Below are positions 7,554 to 17,560 of a DNA stretch of 64,000 bases, in pieces. Position 1 is the stretch's first letter, and each line of letters opens with the position of its first letter. Source of the stretch: Pseudomonas capeferrum (GTDB lineage Bacteria; Pseudomonadota; Gammaproteobacteria; Pseudomonadales; Pseudomonadaceae); contig NZ_JMIT01000003.1 in assembly GCF_000731675.1 (NCBI RefSeq), positions 230,058-294,057 on the forward strand, in the 5' to 3' direction. The translations under genes and the position numbers were made by a program. The notes below the pieces were generated by a model. The model searched no databases and had not been told where the DNA came from. It was given only the letters and a program-made list of their open reading frames with translations.

Positions 7554-8857
7554 GGCGCCACTCCTTTACGCGGAACCACACCGGTACGGCTGATGCGGAT
7601 CAGCCCACGCGGTCGCCAGATCATCATCAGCACCATCAGCACGCCGAACAGCAGCACGCGGTACTCGGAGAAGCTGCGCAGCAGCTCCGGGGCCACAGTC
7701 AGCACGAACGCTGCGATCACTACGCCCACCGTCGAACCCATACCGCCCAGTACCACGATGGCAAGGATCAGCGCCGACTCGAAGAAGGTGAACGACGACG
7801 GGTTGACGAAGCCCTGGTACGTGGCGAAAAACACACCAGCAATGCCCGCAGTAGATGCCCCGAGGGTGAAGGCCGAGAGCTTGACCAGCACGTGATTCAG
7901 GCCCATCGAGCGGCAGGCGATCTCGTCTTCACGCAGCGCTTCCCAGGCGCGACCGACTGGCATGCGGGTCAACCGGTGCTTGATGTACAGCACCGCCAGC
8001 ACCACCAGGAACAATACGGCGTAGATGAACACGAACTTGAGGTTGGCGTTGTAATCGAAGCCGAAGAACTCGTGGATCGGCACCCCGCCGTCCTTGGCTC
8101 GACGGCCGAACTCCAGGCCGAAGAAGGTTGGCGACGGCGCCGGCATGCCGTTCGGCCCGCCGGTGAACGACAACCAGTTGTTCAATACCAGACGGATGAT
8201 CTCGCCAAAGCCCAGGGTCACGATCGCCAGGTAGTCACCGTGCATGCGCAACACCGGGAAGCCGAGTATGCACCCTGCCAGCGCTGCGGCGATGGCCGCC
8301 AGCGGCAGCACGCTCCAGAAGCCCAGGCCCAGGTACTGGTAGCCCAGCGCCAGGCCATAAGCGCCAATGGCATAGAACGCCACGTACCCCAGGTCGAGCA
8401 GGCCGGCCAGGCCGACCACGATGTTCAGCCCTAGGCCCAGCAATACGTAGATCAGGCCGAGGATGACCACGGTCAGCAGGTACTTGTTGGCAAAGATCGG
8501 GAAGACGATGGCGATCACGATCAGCGCCGGGATGATGTAGCGCAGGCGTGACTTGTAGTTCGGCGCGTTCACATGCACGCCCGAGCCACCACTGTCGAAG
8601 CCTTGCAGCATGCGCCGTCCAGCGCCGCTCTGCAGGTACAGGCTGAGCAGGAAGCGCCCGACCATTACACCACCGACCAGCCATGCCACGCGGCGGGGTT
8701 CGGCATTGAAGGTGTAGCCGTCGAGCACCACGCCGACGACCGGGCCAAAGACAATGAGCGCCAGCAGGCCGGCGACGAAGGTCTCCAGCAGGCTGCGTTT
8801 GAGGTCGAAACCGTTGGTTTCGGAAACAGGGGCAGTTTTGGCAGTGGACATGTTCAC
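7550..8857 (-). CDS. livM: Branched-chain amino acid ABC transporter permease LivM
   Basis: 435 residues with about ten hydrophobic segments. The permease loop region EALREDEIACRSMGLN is the LivM hallmark that contacts the ATPases. The N-terminus carries a roughly 100-residue extension with its own membrane segments before the conserved core (YVLLGLGLNIVVGLAGLLDLGYVAFYAIGAY), as in other Pseudomonas BraE/LivM proteins. The GTG at 8857 overlaps the livH stop in the form GTGA; an ATG two codons later (8851) is an alternative start. Confidence 0.93.
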   Translation of the reverse strand: MNMSTAKTAPVSETNGFDLKRSLLETFVAGLLALIVFGPVVGVVLDGYTFNAEPRRVAWLVGGVMVGRFLLSLYLQSGAGRRMLQGFDSGGSGVHVNAPNYKSRLRYIIPALIVIAIVFPIFANKYLLTVVILGLIYVLLGLGLNIVVGLAGLLDLGYVAFYAIGAYGLALGYQYLGLGFWSVLPLAAIAAALAGCILGFPVLRMHGDYLAIVTLGFGEIIRLVLNNWLSFTGGPNGMPAPSPTFFGLEFGRRAKDGGVPIHEFFGFDYNANLKFVFIYAVLFLVVLAVLYIKHRLTRMPVGRAWEALREDEIACRSMGLNHVLVKLSAFTLGASTAGIAGVFFATYQGFVNPSSFTFFESALILAIVVLGGMGSTVGVVIAAFVLTVAPELLRSFSEYRVLLFGVLMVLMMIWRPRGLIRISRTGVVPRKGVAP

Positions 8858-9768
8858 ACCTTAGCCACGAGCGGGCGACCCAGCAGGCCTTGGGGACGGA
8901 AGATGAGGATCAGCACCAGCAGCGAGAAGCTGAACACGTCCTTGTAGTCGGAGTTGATCAGGCCAGAGAACAGCGACTCGGAAATGCCCAGGATGATGCC
9001 GCCAAGCATGGCCCCCGGGAGCGAGCCGATGCCGCCCAGTACCGCCGCCGTGAACGCCTTGATGCCGATGATGAAGCCGGCGTAGAAGTCGAAGGTGCCG
9101 TAGTTCATGGTGATCAGCACGCCCGCCAGGGCGGCCATTACCGCACCGATGACGAACACGTAGGAAATCACCCGGTCGGTGTTGATGCCCAGGATCGAGG
9201 CCATCTTGCGGTCTTGCTGCGTGGCGCGGCACATGCGGCCGAGCTTGGTGAACTTGATCACGTAGGTGAGCAGGCCCATGCCTACGAACGCGGCAATCAG
9301 GATGAAGATCTTGGTGTAGGTCAGTTGCACGAAGCCGGTGCCGACTTCGATGCGCATGGCGCCTTCCAGCAGGGTCGGCACGCCTTGCTGGCGAGCGCCC
9401 TGGCTGATCTGAGCGTAGTTCTGCAGGATCAGCGAAATACCGATGGCACTGATCAGCGGTGCCAGGCGGGTGGAGTTGCGCAGGGGCTTGTAAGCGATGC
9501 GTTCGATGGTAAAGCCATAAACGCCCGTGACGACGACGGTGAACAACAGCGTGCCCAGCATGAGCAGCGGGAACGACTCGACGCCGAAATAGGCCAGCAA
9601 TGCCAGGCTGATTGCCGCGAGGTACGCGGAAATCATATACACCTCGCCGTGCGCGAAGTTGATCATGCCGATAATGCCATAGACCATTGTGTAGCCGATG
9701 GCGATCAGGCCATAGACCGACCCGAGGGTCAGGCCGTTGACCAGTTGCTGCAGGAAAATACCATCCAT
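8854..9768 (-). CDS. livH: Branched-chain amino acid ABC transporter permease LivH
   Basis: 304 residues, mostly hydrophobic, beginning MDGIFLQQLVNGLTLGSVYGLIAIGYTM and containing GMINFAHGEVYM, the LivH signature. The loop KMASILGINTDRVISY is the probable ATPase contact. It forms the membrane channel with LivM. It lies 154 bp downstream of livJ, with a strong hairpin between (9891-9910). A site resembling AGGTGAG precedes the ATG. Confidence 0.95.
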   Translation of the reverse strand: MDGIFLQQLVNGLTLGSVYGLIAIGYTMVYGIIGMINFAHGEVYMISAYLAAISLALLAYFGVESFPLLMLGTLLFTVVVTGVYGFTIERIAYKPLRNSTRLAPLISAIGISLILQNYAQISQGARQQGVPTLLEGAMRIEVGTGFVQLTYTKIFILIAAFVGMGLLTYVIKFTKLGRMCRATQQDRKMASILGINTDRVISYVFVIGAVMAALAGVLITMNYGTFDFYAGFIIGIKAFTAAVLGGIGSLPGAMLGGIILGISESLFSGLINSDYKDVFSFSLLVLILIFRPQGLLGRPLVAKV

Positions 9769-9890
9769 AACGCAATCTCACCTGAGTGAGACTGCACAAG
9801 TACCGACCACGGCAGGTCCCGGATGAAGCGGCCCTCGCAGCGCAGAACTGTGCAGATCTCCGAATAAAGACAGGTACCGCAGGGGCATTG

Positions 9891-9910
9891 GCCCGGGCGC
9901 GTGCCCGGGC
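9891..9910 (-). terminator. Hairpin between livJ and livH
   Basis: Perfect 8-bp GC stem GCCCGGGC / GCCCGGGC with a 4-nt loop, 12 bp after the livJ stop. There is no T-tract on the - strand, so partial termination or protection of the livJ mRNA end is more likely than full termination. That would fit the need for more binding protein than permease. Confidence 0.6.
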
Positions 9911-9922
9911 TGGCTGCCGTTA

Positions 9923-11059
9923 TTATTTTTGTTTTTCCAGCTGGTGGTACTTACCGTCCTTGTTCCACTGGTAGACCACGTAGTCGGACACAGTCAGGTC
10001 GCCCTTGCTGTCCCACTTTTTATCGCCCATGACGGTCTTGACCGTGTTGGCCTTGAGCCATGTGGCAGCCTCTTCGCCCTTGTTCGATTTGGCACCATTG
10101 AACGCGGCGGCCAGCGCTTGAAGCGAGGCATAGGCGTACAGGGTGTAACCTTCAGGCTCGGTACCGTTCTTGCGGAACTCTTCCACGACGGCTTTGCTGT
10201 CGGGCAGCAGACGTGGGTCGGCGCCGAAGGTCATGTACACGCCGTCGACATTTGGGGCGCCGCCTGCGGTGGTTACCAGTTCGTCGGTGACGATGCCGTC
10301 ATCGGACATGAACCTGACGTCCTTCAGGCCCTGCTCGCGCATTTGACGTACCAGTGGCCCGGCCTCCGGGTGCAGGCCGCCGAAATAGACCACATCGGCA
10401 CCGGTAGAGCGAATCTTGGTCACCAACGCGCTGAAGTCTTTCTCGCCACGGGTCAGGCCTTCGTACAGCACAGGCTTGACGCCGCGCTTCTCCAACTGCG
10501 CCTTGGTCGCATCGGCCAGGCCCTGACCATAGGTGTCCTTGTCGTGCACGACGGCAACCTTCTTGCCCTTGAGCACATCGACGATATAGTCACCGGCCAC
10601 GATGCCCTGCTGGTCGTCACGGCCACACATGCGGAACATGGCGTTCAGGCCGCGCTCGGTCACTTGCGGGTTGGTCGAGCCCGGGGTAATGGCGATGATG
10701 CCCGCTTCGTCATACACCTCGGACGCCGGGATGGTGTTCGAAGAGCAGAAGTGGCCCACCACGCCGATCACCTTGTCCTGATCGGCCAGGCGGTTGGCCA
10801 CGGCCACGGCCTGCTTCGGTTCGCAAGCATCATCACCCGCCACCAAGACGATCTTCTCACCGTTGATGCCACCGGCTTTGTTGATCACGTCGGCTGCCGC
10901 CTGGGCACCTTTCATGTACTGCTCGCCAAACGCTGCGTTGGCACCGGTCATCGGGCCCGCGACGCCGATCTTTACGTCGGCCTGAACATACGAAGAAACA
11001 CCCAGTGCCGTAGCTACGGCCAGTGCCAGGAAACCTTTCTTGTAAAACGTCTGCGACAT
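9923..11059 (-). CDS. livJ: Branched-chain amino acid ABC transporter substrate-binding protein (LivJ/BraC)
   Basis: 378 residues. A signal peptide (MSQTFYKKGFLALAVATALG, then SSYVQA) precedes the mature start ADVKIGVAGPMTGANAAFGEQY, the classic type I periplasmic-binding fold of LivJ/BraC. A disulfide pair common in the family is likely (DDACEPKQAV and GHFCSSNTI), and the ligand-contact stretch is HFCSSNTIPASEVY with ITPGSTNPQVT. It binds Leu/Ile/Val in the periplasm and delivers them to LivHM. The ribosome site AGGAG lies about 10 nt before the ATG. It heads the liv operon. Confidence 0.96.
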   Translation of the reverse strand: MSQTFYKKGFLALAVATALGVSSYVQADVKIGVAGPMTGANAAFGEQYMKGAQAAADVINKAGGINGEKIVLVAGDDACEPKQAVAVANRLADQDKVIGVVGHFCSSNTIPASEVYDEAGIIAITPGSTNPQVTERGLNAMFRMCGRDDQQGIVAGDYIVDVLKGKKVAVVHDKDTYGQGLADATKAQLEKRGVKPVLYEGLTRGEKDFSALVTKIRSTGADVVYFGGLHPEAGPLVRQMREQGLKDVRFMSDDGIVTDELVTTAGGAPNVDGVYMTFGADPRLLPDSKAVVEEFRKNGTEPEGYTLYAYASLQALAAAFNGAKSNKGEEAATWLKANTVKTVMGDKKWDSKGDLTVSDYVVYQWNKDGKYHQLEKQK

Positions 11060-11516
11060 GAGGTGGTGCTCCTAGAGTTTTTTTTGGTTGGCACTACAAC
11101 TTCTCAACCCTGTGCTCTGAGCAAGGGCCGTGCCATTGGTTTTGTCTTCCGGGAAAACACACTGTGAAGGTCGCCAGCAGGCGACCGACGGCCTTTTCTT
11201 TATTGAGCGTGCAACCGTCTGCCCTGCGGCAGGCGCCACCACACGTACAGACAAGTAGCAACCGTCGAGTGCCATCATTGCAACCCTGGCAAGTGTTTAC
11301 GTGCAACCGCCCTGTAACAGCGGACGTCACCGAAGTGCACACCGCTGGTGCGCGACTGCTACAGGCAGCACCGTTTGAAGGCTAGCTGGTGCACGGAAAA
11401 ACACCTGTTTTGCCGGTGCTGGCCTCTTCGCGGATAAACCCGCCCCAGCGCCAGCCAGTTCATCCCAATACCTGTGGCACAATGGCCGCCATTCGCCGCT
11501 TCTGGAGCCACCCTTG
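11060..11516. other. Intergenic region between divergent livJ and pncB
   Basis: This 457-bp region must hold promoters for livJ (leftward) and pncB (rightward). I see no convincing ORF. A half REP-like sequence TTCGCGGATAAACCCGCCCC lies at 11427-11446, matching the REP core seen elsewhere apart from a few changes, but no inverted partner is nearby. No clear -35/-10 pair or operator could be picked with confidence. Confidence 0.5.
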
Positions 11517-12722
11517 ATGAGCGAAAGCGCATTCGCCGAGCGCATCGTGCTCAACCTGCTCGACACCGACTTCTACAAACTCACCATGATGCAGGGCGTG
11601 CTGCACAACTACCCGGACGCCGACGTGGAATGGGAATTCCGCTGCCGCAACGGCGAAGACCTGCGCCCTTACCTCGGTGAGATCCGCAACCAGCTCGAAC
11701 GGCTCAGCGAGCTGACCCTGGATGACGGCCAACTGGCCTTCCTCGAACGTATCAGCTTCCTCAAGCCCGACTTCCTGCGCTTTCTGCGGCTATTCCGCTT
11801 CAACTTGCGCTACGTGCGCATCGGCATCGAAAACGATCAGCTGTACCTGCGCCTGCGTGGCCCCTGGCTGCATGTGATCCTCTTCGAAGTGCCCTTGCTG
11901 GCCATGATCAGCGAAGTGCGCAACCGCCACCTGCACCCGCACATGCGCCTGGCCGAAGCCCGTGACCAGCTCTACCGCAAGTTCGACTGGCTGCGTGCGC
12001 ATGCCAGCGAAGATGAGCTGGCCGATCTGCAGGTGGCCGACTTCGGCACCCGTCGGCGCTTCTCCAGCCGCGTGCAGGAAGAGGTGGTACGGGTACTGCG
12101 CGATGACTTCCCGGCCCGCTTCGTCGGCACCAGCAACGTCGACCTGGCATGGAAACTGGATATCAAGCCCCTGGGCACCATGGCCCATGAATGGTTCATG
12201 GCCCATCAACAGCTTGGGCCGCGGCTGATCGACAGCCAGATCGCCGCGCTGGACTGCTGGGTGCGCGAGTACCGCGGCCTGCTGGGTATCGCCCTGACCG
12301 ACTGCATCACCATGGACGCCTTCCTCAACGACTTCGATCTGTACTTCGCCAAGCTGTTCGACGGCCTGCGCCACGATTCGGGCGAGCCGGTGGCCTGGGC
12401 GGAAAAGGCCATCGCCCATTACCAGAAGCTGGGCATCGACCCCATGACCAAGACCCTGGTGTTTTCCGACGGCCTCAACCTGACCCGCTCGCTGGAAATC
12501 TTCCGCGCCCTGCGCGGGCGCATCAACGTCAGTTTCGGCATCGGCACCAACCTGACCTGCGACATCCCGGGTGTGGCACCGATGAACATCGTGCTTAAAA
12601 TGACCGACTGCAACGGCTCGCCGGTGGCGAAAATCTCCGACGAGGCGGCCAAGACCCAATGCCGCGACGAAAACTTCGTTGCCTACATGCGCCACGTTTT
12701 CAAAATCCCCAGCAAGGAGTAA
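11517..12722 (+). CDS. pncB: Nicotinate phosphoribosyltransferase
   Basis: 401 residues. LLDTDFYKLTMMQ at the N-terminus is the family hallmark. WKLDIKPLGTMAHEWFMAHQ contains the PLGT.AHEW motif with the catalytic histidine, and FGIGTNLTCDIPG near the C-terminus is the phosphate-binding loop. It joins nicotinate to PRPP (with ATP) to form nicotinate mononucleotide, the entry step of NAD salvage. The ATG at 11517 has GGAG nine bases upstream; a TTG directly before it is not needed. nadE follows 3 bp after the stop, so the Preiss-Handler ends are co-transcribed here. Confidence 0.95.
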   Translation: MSESAFAERIVLNLLDTDFYKLTMMQGVLHNYPDADVEWEFRCRNGEDLRPYLGEIRNQLERLSELTLDDGQLAFLERISFLKPDFLRFLRLFRFNLRYVRIGIENDQLYLRLRGPWLHVILFEVPLLAMISEVRNRHLHPHMRLAEARDQLYRKFDWLRAHASEDELADLQVADFGTRRRFSSRVQEEVVRVLRDDFPARFVGTSNVDLAWKLDIKPLGTMAHEWFMAHQQLGPRLIDSQIAALDCWVREYRGLLGIALTDCITMDAFLNDFDLYFAKLFDGLRHDSGEPVAWAEKAIAHYQKLGIDPMTKTLVFSDGLNLTRSLEIFRALRGRINVSFGIGTNLTCDIPGVAPMNIVLKMTDCNGSPVAKISDEAAKTQCRDENFVAYMRHVFKIPSKE

Positions 12723-12725
12723 CCC

Positions 12726-13553
12726 ATGCAAGCCGTTCAGCGAGAGATTGCCCAAGCGCTCAAGGTGCAGCCGCCGTTCGCCGATGCTGCCGCGCTCGAC
12801 CAGGAAGTGGCCCGGCGCGTGGCGTTCATCAAGGGCTGCCTGGCCAATGCCCGGCTCAAGACGTTGGTACTGGGCATCAGCGGCGGTGTCGATTCCTTGA
12901 CCGCCGCCCTGCTCGCCCAGCGCGCGATCAACGAGCTGCGTGCCGAAACGGGCGATGCGGCCTACCGCTTCATTGCCGTGCGCCTGCCCTATCAGGTGCA
13001 GCACGACGAGCACGACGCCCAGGCTTGCCTGGAGGTGATCAACGCCGATGAAGTGCACACCGTCGACATCGCACCCGCCGTGCGTGCACTGGCGGCCGAA
13101 ACCGAGGCGTTGCAAGGGGGTTCGCCGACCCTGGTGGACTTCGTTGTCGGCAATATCAAGGCACGCACGCGCATGGTCGCGCAGTACACGATCGCCGGCG
13201 CGCGCGCGGGCCTGGTGATCGGTACCGACCATGCGGCCGAAGCGGTGATGGGCTTCTTTACCAAATTTGGTGATGGCGCGTGCGATCTGGCGCCGCTGAG
13301 CGGGCTAGTGAAGCACCAGGTGCGGGCGATTGCACGCAGCTTCGGTGCGCCGGAATCGCTGGTGGAGAAGGTCCCGACAGCGGACTTGGAAGACCTGGCG
13401 CCGGGCAAGCCGGACGAGGCGTCACATGGCGTGACCTACCAGCAGATCGATGCGTTCCTGCAGGGTGAGCCAGTCGAGCAGGAAGCGTTCGACATCATCG
13501 TCGCCACCTACCGCAAGACCCAGCACAAGCGCGAACTGCCGTTCGCCCCGTAA
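12726..13553 (+). CDS. nadE: NH3-dependent NAD+ synthetase
   Basis: 275 residues. The ATP pyrophosphatase P-loop SGGVDS is in LVLGISGGVDSLTAALLAQ (about residues 46-65), and GTDHAAEAVMGFFTKFGDG contains the acidic-pocket motif. There is no N-terminal glutaminase domain, so it is the ammonia-dependent form. It converts nicotinate adenine dinucleotide to NAD+. AAGGAG upstream overlaps the end of pncB, so the pair is coupled. A 33-bp inverted repeat follows directly. Confidence 0.95.
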   Translation: MQAVQREIAQALKVQPPFADAAALDQEVARRVAFIKGCLANARLKTLVLGISGGVDSLTAALLAQRAINELRAETGDAAYRFIAVRLPYQVQHDEHDAQACLEVINADEVHTVDIAPAVRALAAETEALQGGSPTLVDFVVGNIKARTRMVAQYTIAGARAGLVIGTDHAAEAVMGFFTKFGDGACDLAPLSGLVKHQVRAIARSFGAPESLVEKVPTADLEDLAPGKPDEASHGVTYQQIDAFLQGEPVEQEAFDIIVATYRKTQHKRELPFAP

Positions 13554-13557
13554 AAGC

Positions 13558-13648
13558 TTCGCGGGGCAAGTCGGATCGCCGCACCGCCGCCCCCACTGGC
13601 ATCAGGCCTGTGGGAGCGGCGGTGCGGCGATCCGACTTGCCCCGCGAA
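13558..13648. repeat. REP-type perfect inverted repeat between nadE and azurin
   Basis: Two 33-bp arms (13558-13590 and 13616-13648) are perfect reverse complements around a 25-nt spacer. The arms start TTCGCGGGGCAAG, like the other REP copies, but continue with a different inner half (TCGGATCGCCGC). Placed between convergent genes, the hairpin may end both transcripts. Confidence 0.9.
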
Positions 13649-13681
13649 TGGAGGGCAAAGCCCCCCTCTACGCCATCGTCA

Positions 13682-14134
13682 TTACTTGACGACGACCTTG
13701 CCCTTCATCATCGAGATGTGGCCCGGGAAGGTGCAGAAGAAGCTGTAGTCGCCGCCGGCTTCCAGCTTGGTAGCGTCGAATTTGACTTCGGTTTCTTTCT
13801 CTGGCGCGCCGATCATCTTGGTGTGAGCGATGATGCCGGCGTTGTCGGCCTTGATGTAGTCCTTATCCAGGCCTTGAGTCATGCCTTCGGTGGCAATGCC
13901 CTGCATGTCGGCAGTCTTGCTGATCACCAGGTTATGGCCCATGACGTTCTTCGGCAGGTTGCCGGAATGGGTCAGTTTGACGGTGAATTCCTTGCAGCTC
14001 TTGTCGACGGTGATTTCCTTGGTATTGAAGGACATCTGGTCGGTCGAGTCGACAGTTACCGAGCACTCGGCGGCGAAGACAGAGGCGCTGGCGAGGGTCA
14101 GCAGGGATACCGCTACAGCTTTCGCAAACATCAT
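13682..14134 (-). CDS. azu: Azurin (blue copper electron carrier)
   Basis: 150 residues including a signal peptide (about residues 1-21, ending ASASVFA), mature start AECSVTVDSTDQMSF. All type-1 copper ligands are present: Gly45-His46 in MGHNLV, and Cys112, His117 and Met121 in FFCTFPGHISMMKG. The structural disulfide cysteines ECSV and KSCKEF are also present. Azurin is a periplasmic electron carrier tied to respiratory and stress metabolism. Two ATGs are adjacent (14134 and 14131), with AAGGAG just before. A candidate ANR site lies about 60 bp upstream. Confidence 0.97.
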   Translation of the reverse strand: MMFAKAVAVSLLTLASASVFAAECSVTVDSTDQMSFNTKEITVDKSCKEFTVKLTHSGNLPKNVMGHNLVISKTADMQGIATEGMTQGLDKDYIKADNAGIIAHTKMIGAPEKETEVKFDATKLEAGGDYSFFCTFPGHISMMKGKVVVK

Positions 14135-14193
14135 GAATCTCCTTGGCAGGGTTTTATCAATTGCGAGACTGCCTGAAACCGTTCAGCCCCTTG

Positions 14194-14207
14194 CTGATAT
14201 GGGTCAA
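14194..14207 (-). promoter_or_regulatory. Candidate ANR/FNR box upstream of azurin
   Basis: The site reads CTGAT-ATGG-GTCAA and matches TTGAT-N4-ATCAA at 8 of 10 positions. It lies about 60 bp before the azurin start. In P. aeruginosa azurin expression is known to depend on ANR and RpoS; binding here is inferred. Confidence 0.45.
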
Positions 14208-14247
14208 GGGGGTGTCAAGTGGCCAGTCAGTTGAATTGTTCAATGGA

Positions 14248-14257
14248 TTGTATACAA
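14248..14257. promoter_or_regulatory. Palindrome TTGTATACAA, possible operator
   Basis: A perfect 10-bp palindrome in the azurin-LOG gap. Its form resembles operators of GntR/FCD regulators, but no such regulator is nearby. It also contains TATAC, which could be part of a -10 element. Confidence 0.25.
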
Positions 14258-14326
14258 CCAATCTAAGGGCACATCATGCCCTTTTAATAGACGATGGGAC
14301 AACCTCTCATTTAGGAGCAATACCAA

Positions 14327-14416
14327 ATGCCCATGCCCAGCTTTCTGAACAGCCTGCTCGCCGCCTACGCCCAGGGTGCCACTGGCGCCGTCTGCGAATT
14401 CTCCCGGCCGGAGTGA
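14327..14416 (+). CDS. Possible 29-residue leader or small protein
   Basis: The ORF reads MPMPSFLNSLLAAYAQGATG then AVCEFSRPE, with AGGAG (14313-14317) nine bases before the ATG and a TGA at 14414-14416. It ends 64 bp before the LOG gene on the same strand. The ribosome site is as good as those of the real genes nearby. It could be a leader peptide or a small hydrophobic-amphipathic protein; conservation is not known. Confidence 0.35.
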   Translation: MPMPSFLNSLLAAYAQGATGAVCEFSRPE

Positions 14417-14480
14417 AAGCGGCCTTGGAACTGCCAGGCAGGCGCCGTACCCTGTCACCCTGAGTGACTGGAGATGAGCA

Positions 14481-15068
14481 ATGCCTGTACGTTCCGTTTG
14501 TGTCTTCTGCGGCGCCAGCATCGGCGCCAACCCTGCCTACCGTGAAGCGGCCGTCGCCCTTGGCCAGGCCATCGCCCGGCGCGGCCTGACCCTGGTCTAT
14601 GGCGGTGGCGCGGTCGGCTTGATGGGCATCGTCGCCGACGCTGCCATGGCCGCAGGTGGCGAAGTGGTCGGGATCATCCCGCAAAGCCTGCTGGACGCCG
14701 AGGTCGGCCACAAAGGCCTGACCCGCCTGGAAGTGGTCGATGGCATGCATGCGCGCAAGGCACGCATGGCCGAACTCAGCGATGCGTTCATTGCACTGCC
14801 GGGTGGCCTGGGTACGCTGGAGGAGTTGTTTGAGGTGTGGACCTGGGGGCAACTGGGCTATCACGCCAAGCCGCTGGGCCTGCTCGATGTCAATGGCTTC
14901 TATGAAAAGCTGGGCGGGTTCCTCGACCATATCGTCGAAGAAGGTTTCGTGCGGCCGCAGCATCGGGCCATGTTGCTGCTGGGTCAGCAGCCGGATGCGC
15001 TGCTGGACGGGATGAACGAGTTCGTCGCGCCGGTGGTGCCGAAGTGGGTCGACAAGCAGCCTGATTGA
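14481..15068 (+). CDS. LOG family protein (cytokinin riboside 5'-monophosphate phosphoribohydrolase type)
   Basis: 195 residues. Rossmann-like fold with FCGASIGANPAYREAA at the N-terminus, LVYGGGAVGLMG, and the catalytic/nucleotide motif LPGGLGTLEELFEVWTW (PGGxGTxxE). HARKARMAELSDAFIALPGG is the typical preceding stretch. LOG enzymes cleave the ribose 5'-phosphate from purine nucleotide monophosphates such as AMP or cytokinin nucleotides; older annotations call them lysine decarboxylases in error. It is likely single, ending in a hairpin against the convergent ygiQ. GGAGATGAGCA precedes the ATG. Confidence 0.92.
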   Translation: MPVRSVCVFCGASIGANPAYREAAVALGQAIARRGLTLVYGGGAVGLMGIVADAAMAAGGEVVGIIPQSLLDAEVGHKGLTRLEVVDGMHARKARMAELSDAFIALPGGLGTLEELFEVWTWGQLGYHAKPLGLLDVNGFYEKLGGFLDHIVEEGFVRPQHRAMLLLGQQPDALLDGMNEFVAPVVPKWVDKQPD

Positions 15069-15080
15069 GCTTGGCATTTT

Positions 15081-15099
15081 GGGGCTGCTTTGCAGCCCC
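15081..15099. terminator. Hairpin between convergent LOG and ygiQ genes
   Basis: Perfect 8-bp stem GGGGCTGC / GCAGCCCC with a TTT loop, lying between two convergent stop codons; likely bidirectional. Same arms as the hairpins at 5936 and 52341. Confidence 0.65.
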
Positions 15100-15111
15100 G
15101 CAATGAATCAC

Positions 15112-17412
<2,301 letters not shown>

Positions 17413-17510
17413 GTCAGTGACCGGTTCTGGTGTTCAGGGAAATCGCGGGCGCGGAATATAGCACAAATTTTGATCAAATCCGACGGTGGTTGTCGGATTC
17501 ATTTGCAACA

Positions 17511-17560
17511 CGAATAACCCCGTGGGGCCGGGCAAGCCCGACCCACAGGGTTGTTATTCG
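17511..17560 (-). terminator. Hairpin overlapping the dnaB stop region
   Basis: A long imperfect stem pairs AATAACCCCGTGGG (from 17513) with CCCACAGGGTTGTTATT (to 17557), capped by GCCGGGC/GCCCG. It begins at the dnaB stop codon. No T-tract follows on the - strand. Confidence 0.5.

Larger units (their letters stand above)
14135..14480. other. Intergenic region between azurin and LOG genes
   Basis: This 346-bp region carries the azurin promoter with a possible ANR site (14194-14207), a palindrome TTGTATACAA (14248-14257), and a 29-codon ORF with its own ribosome site (14327-14416). Nothing else is recognised. Confidence 0.55.
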
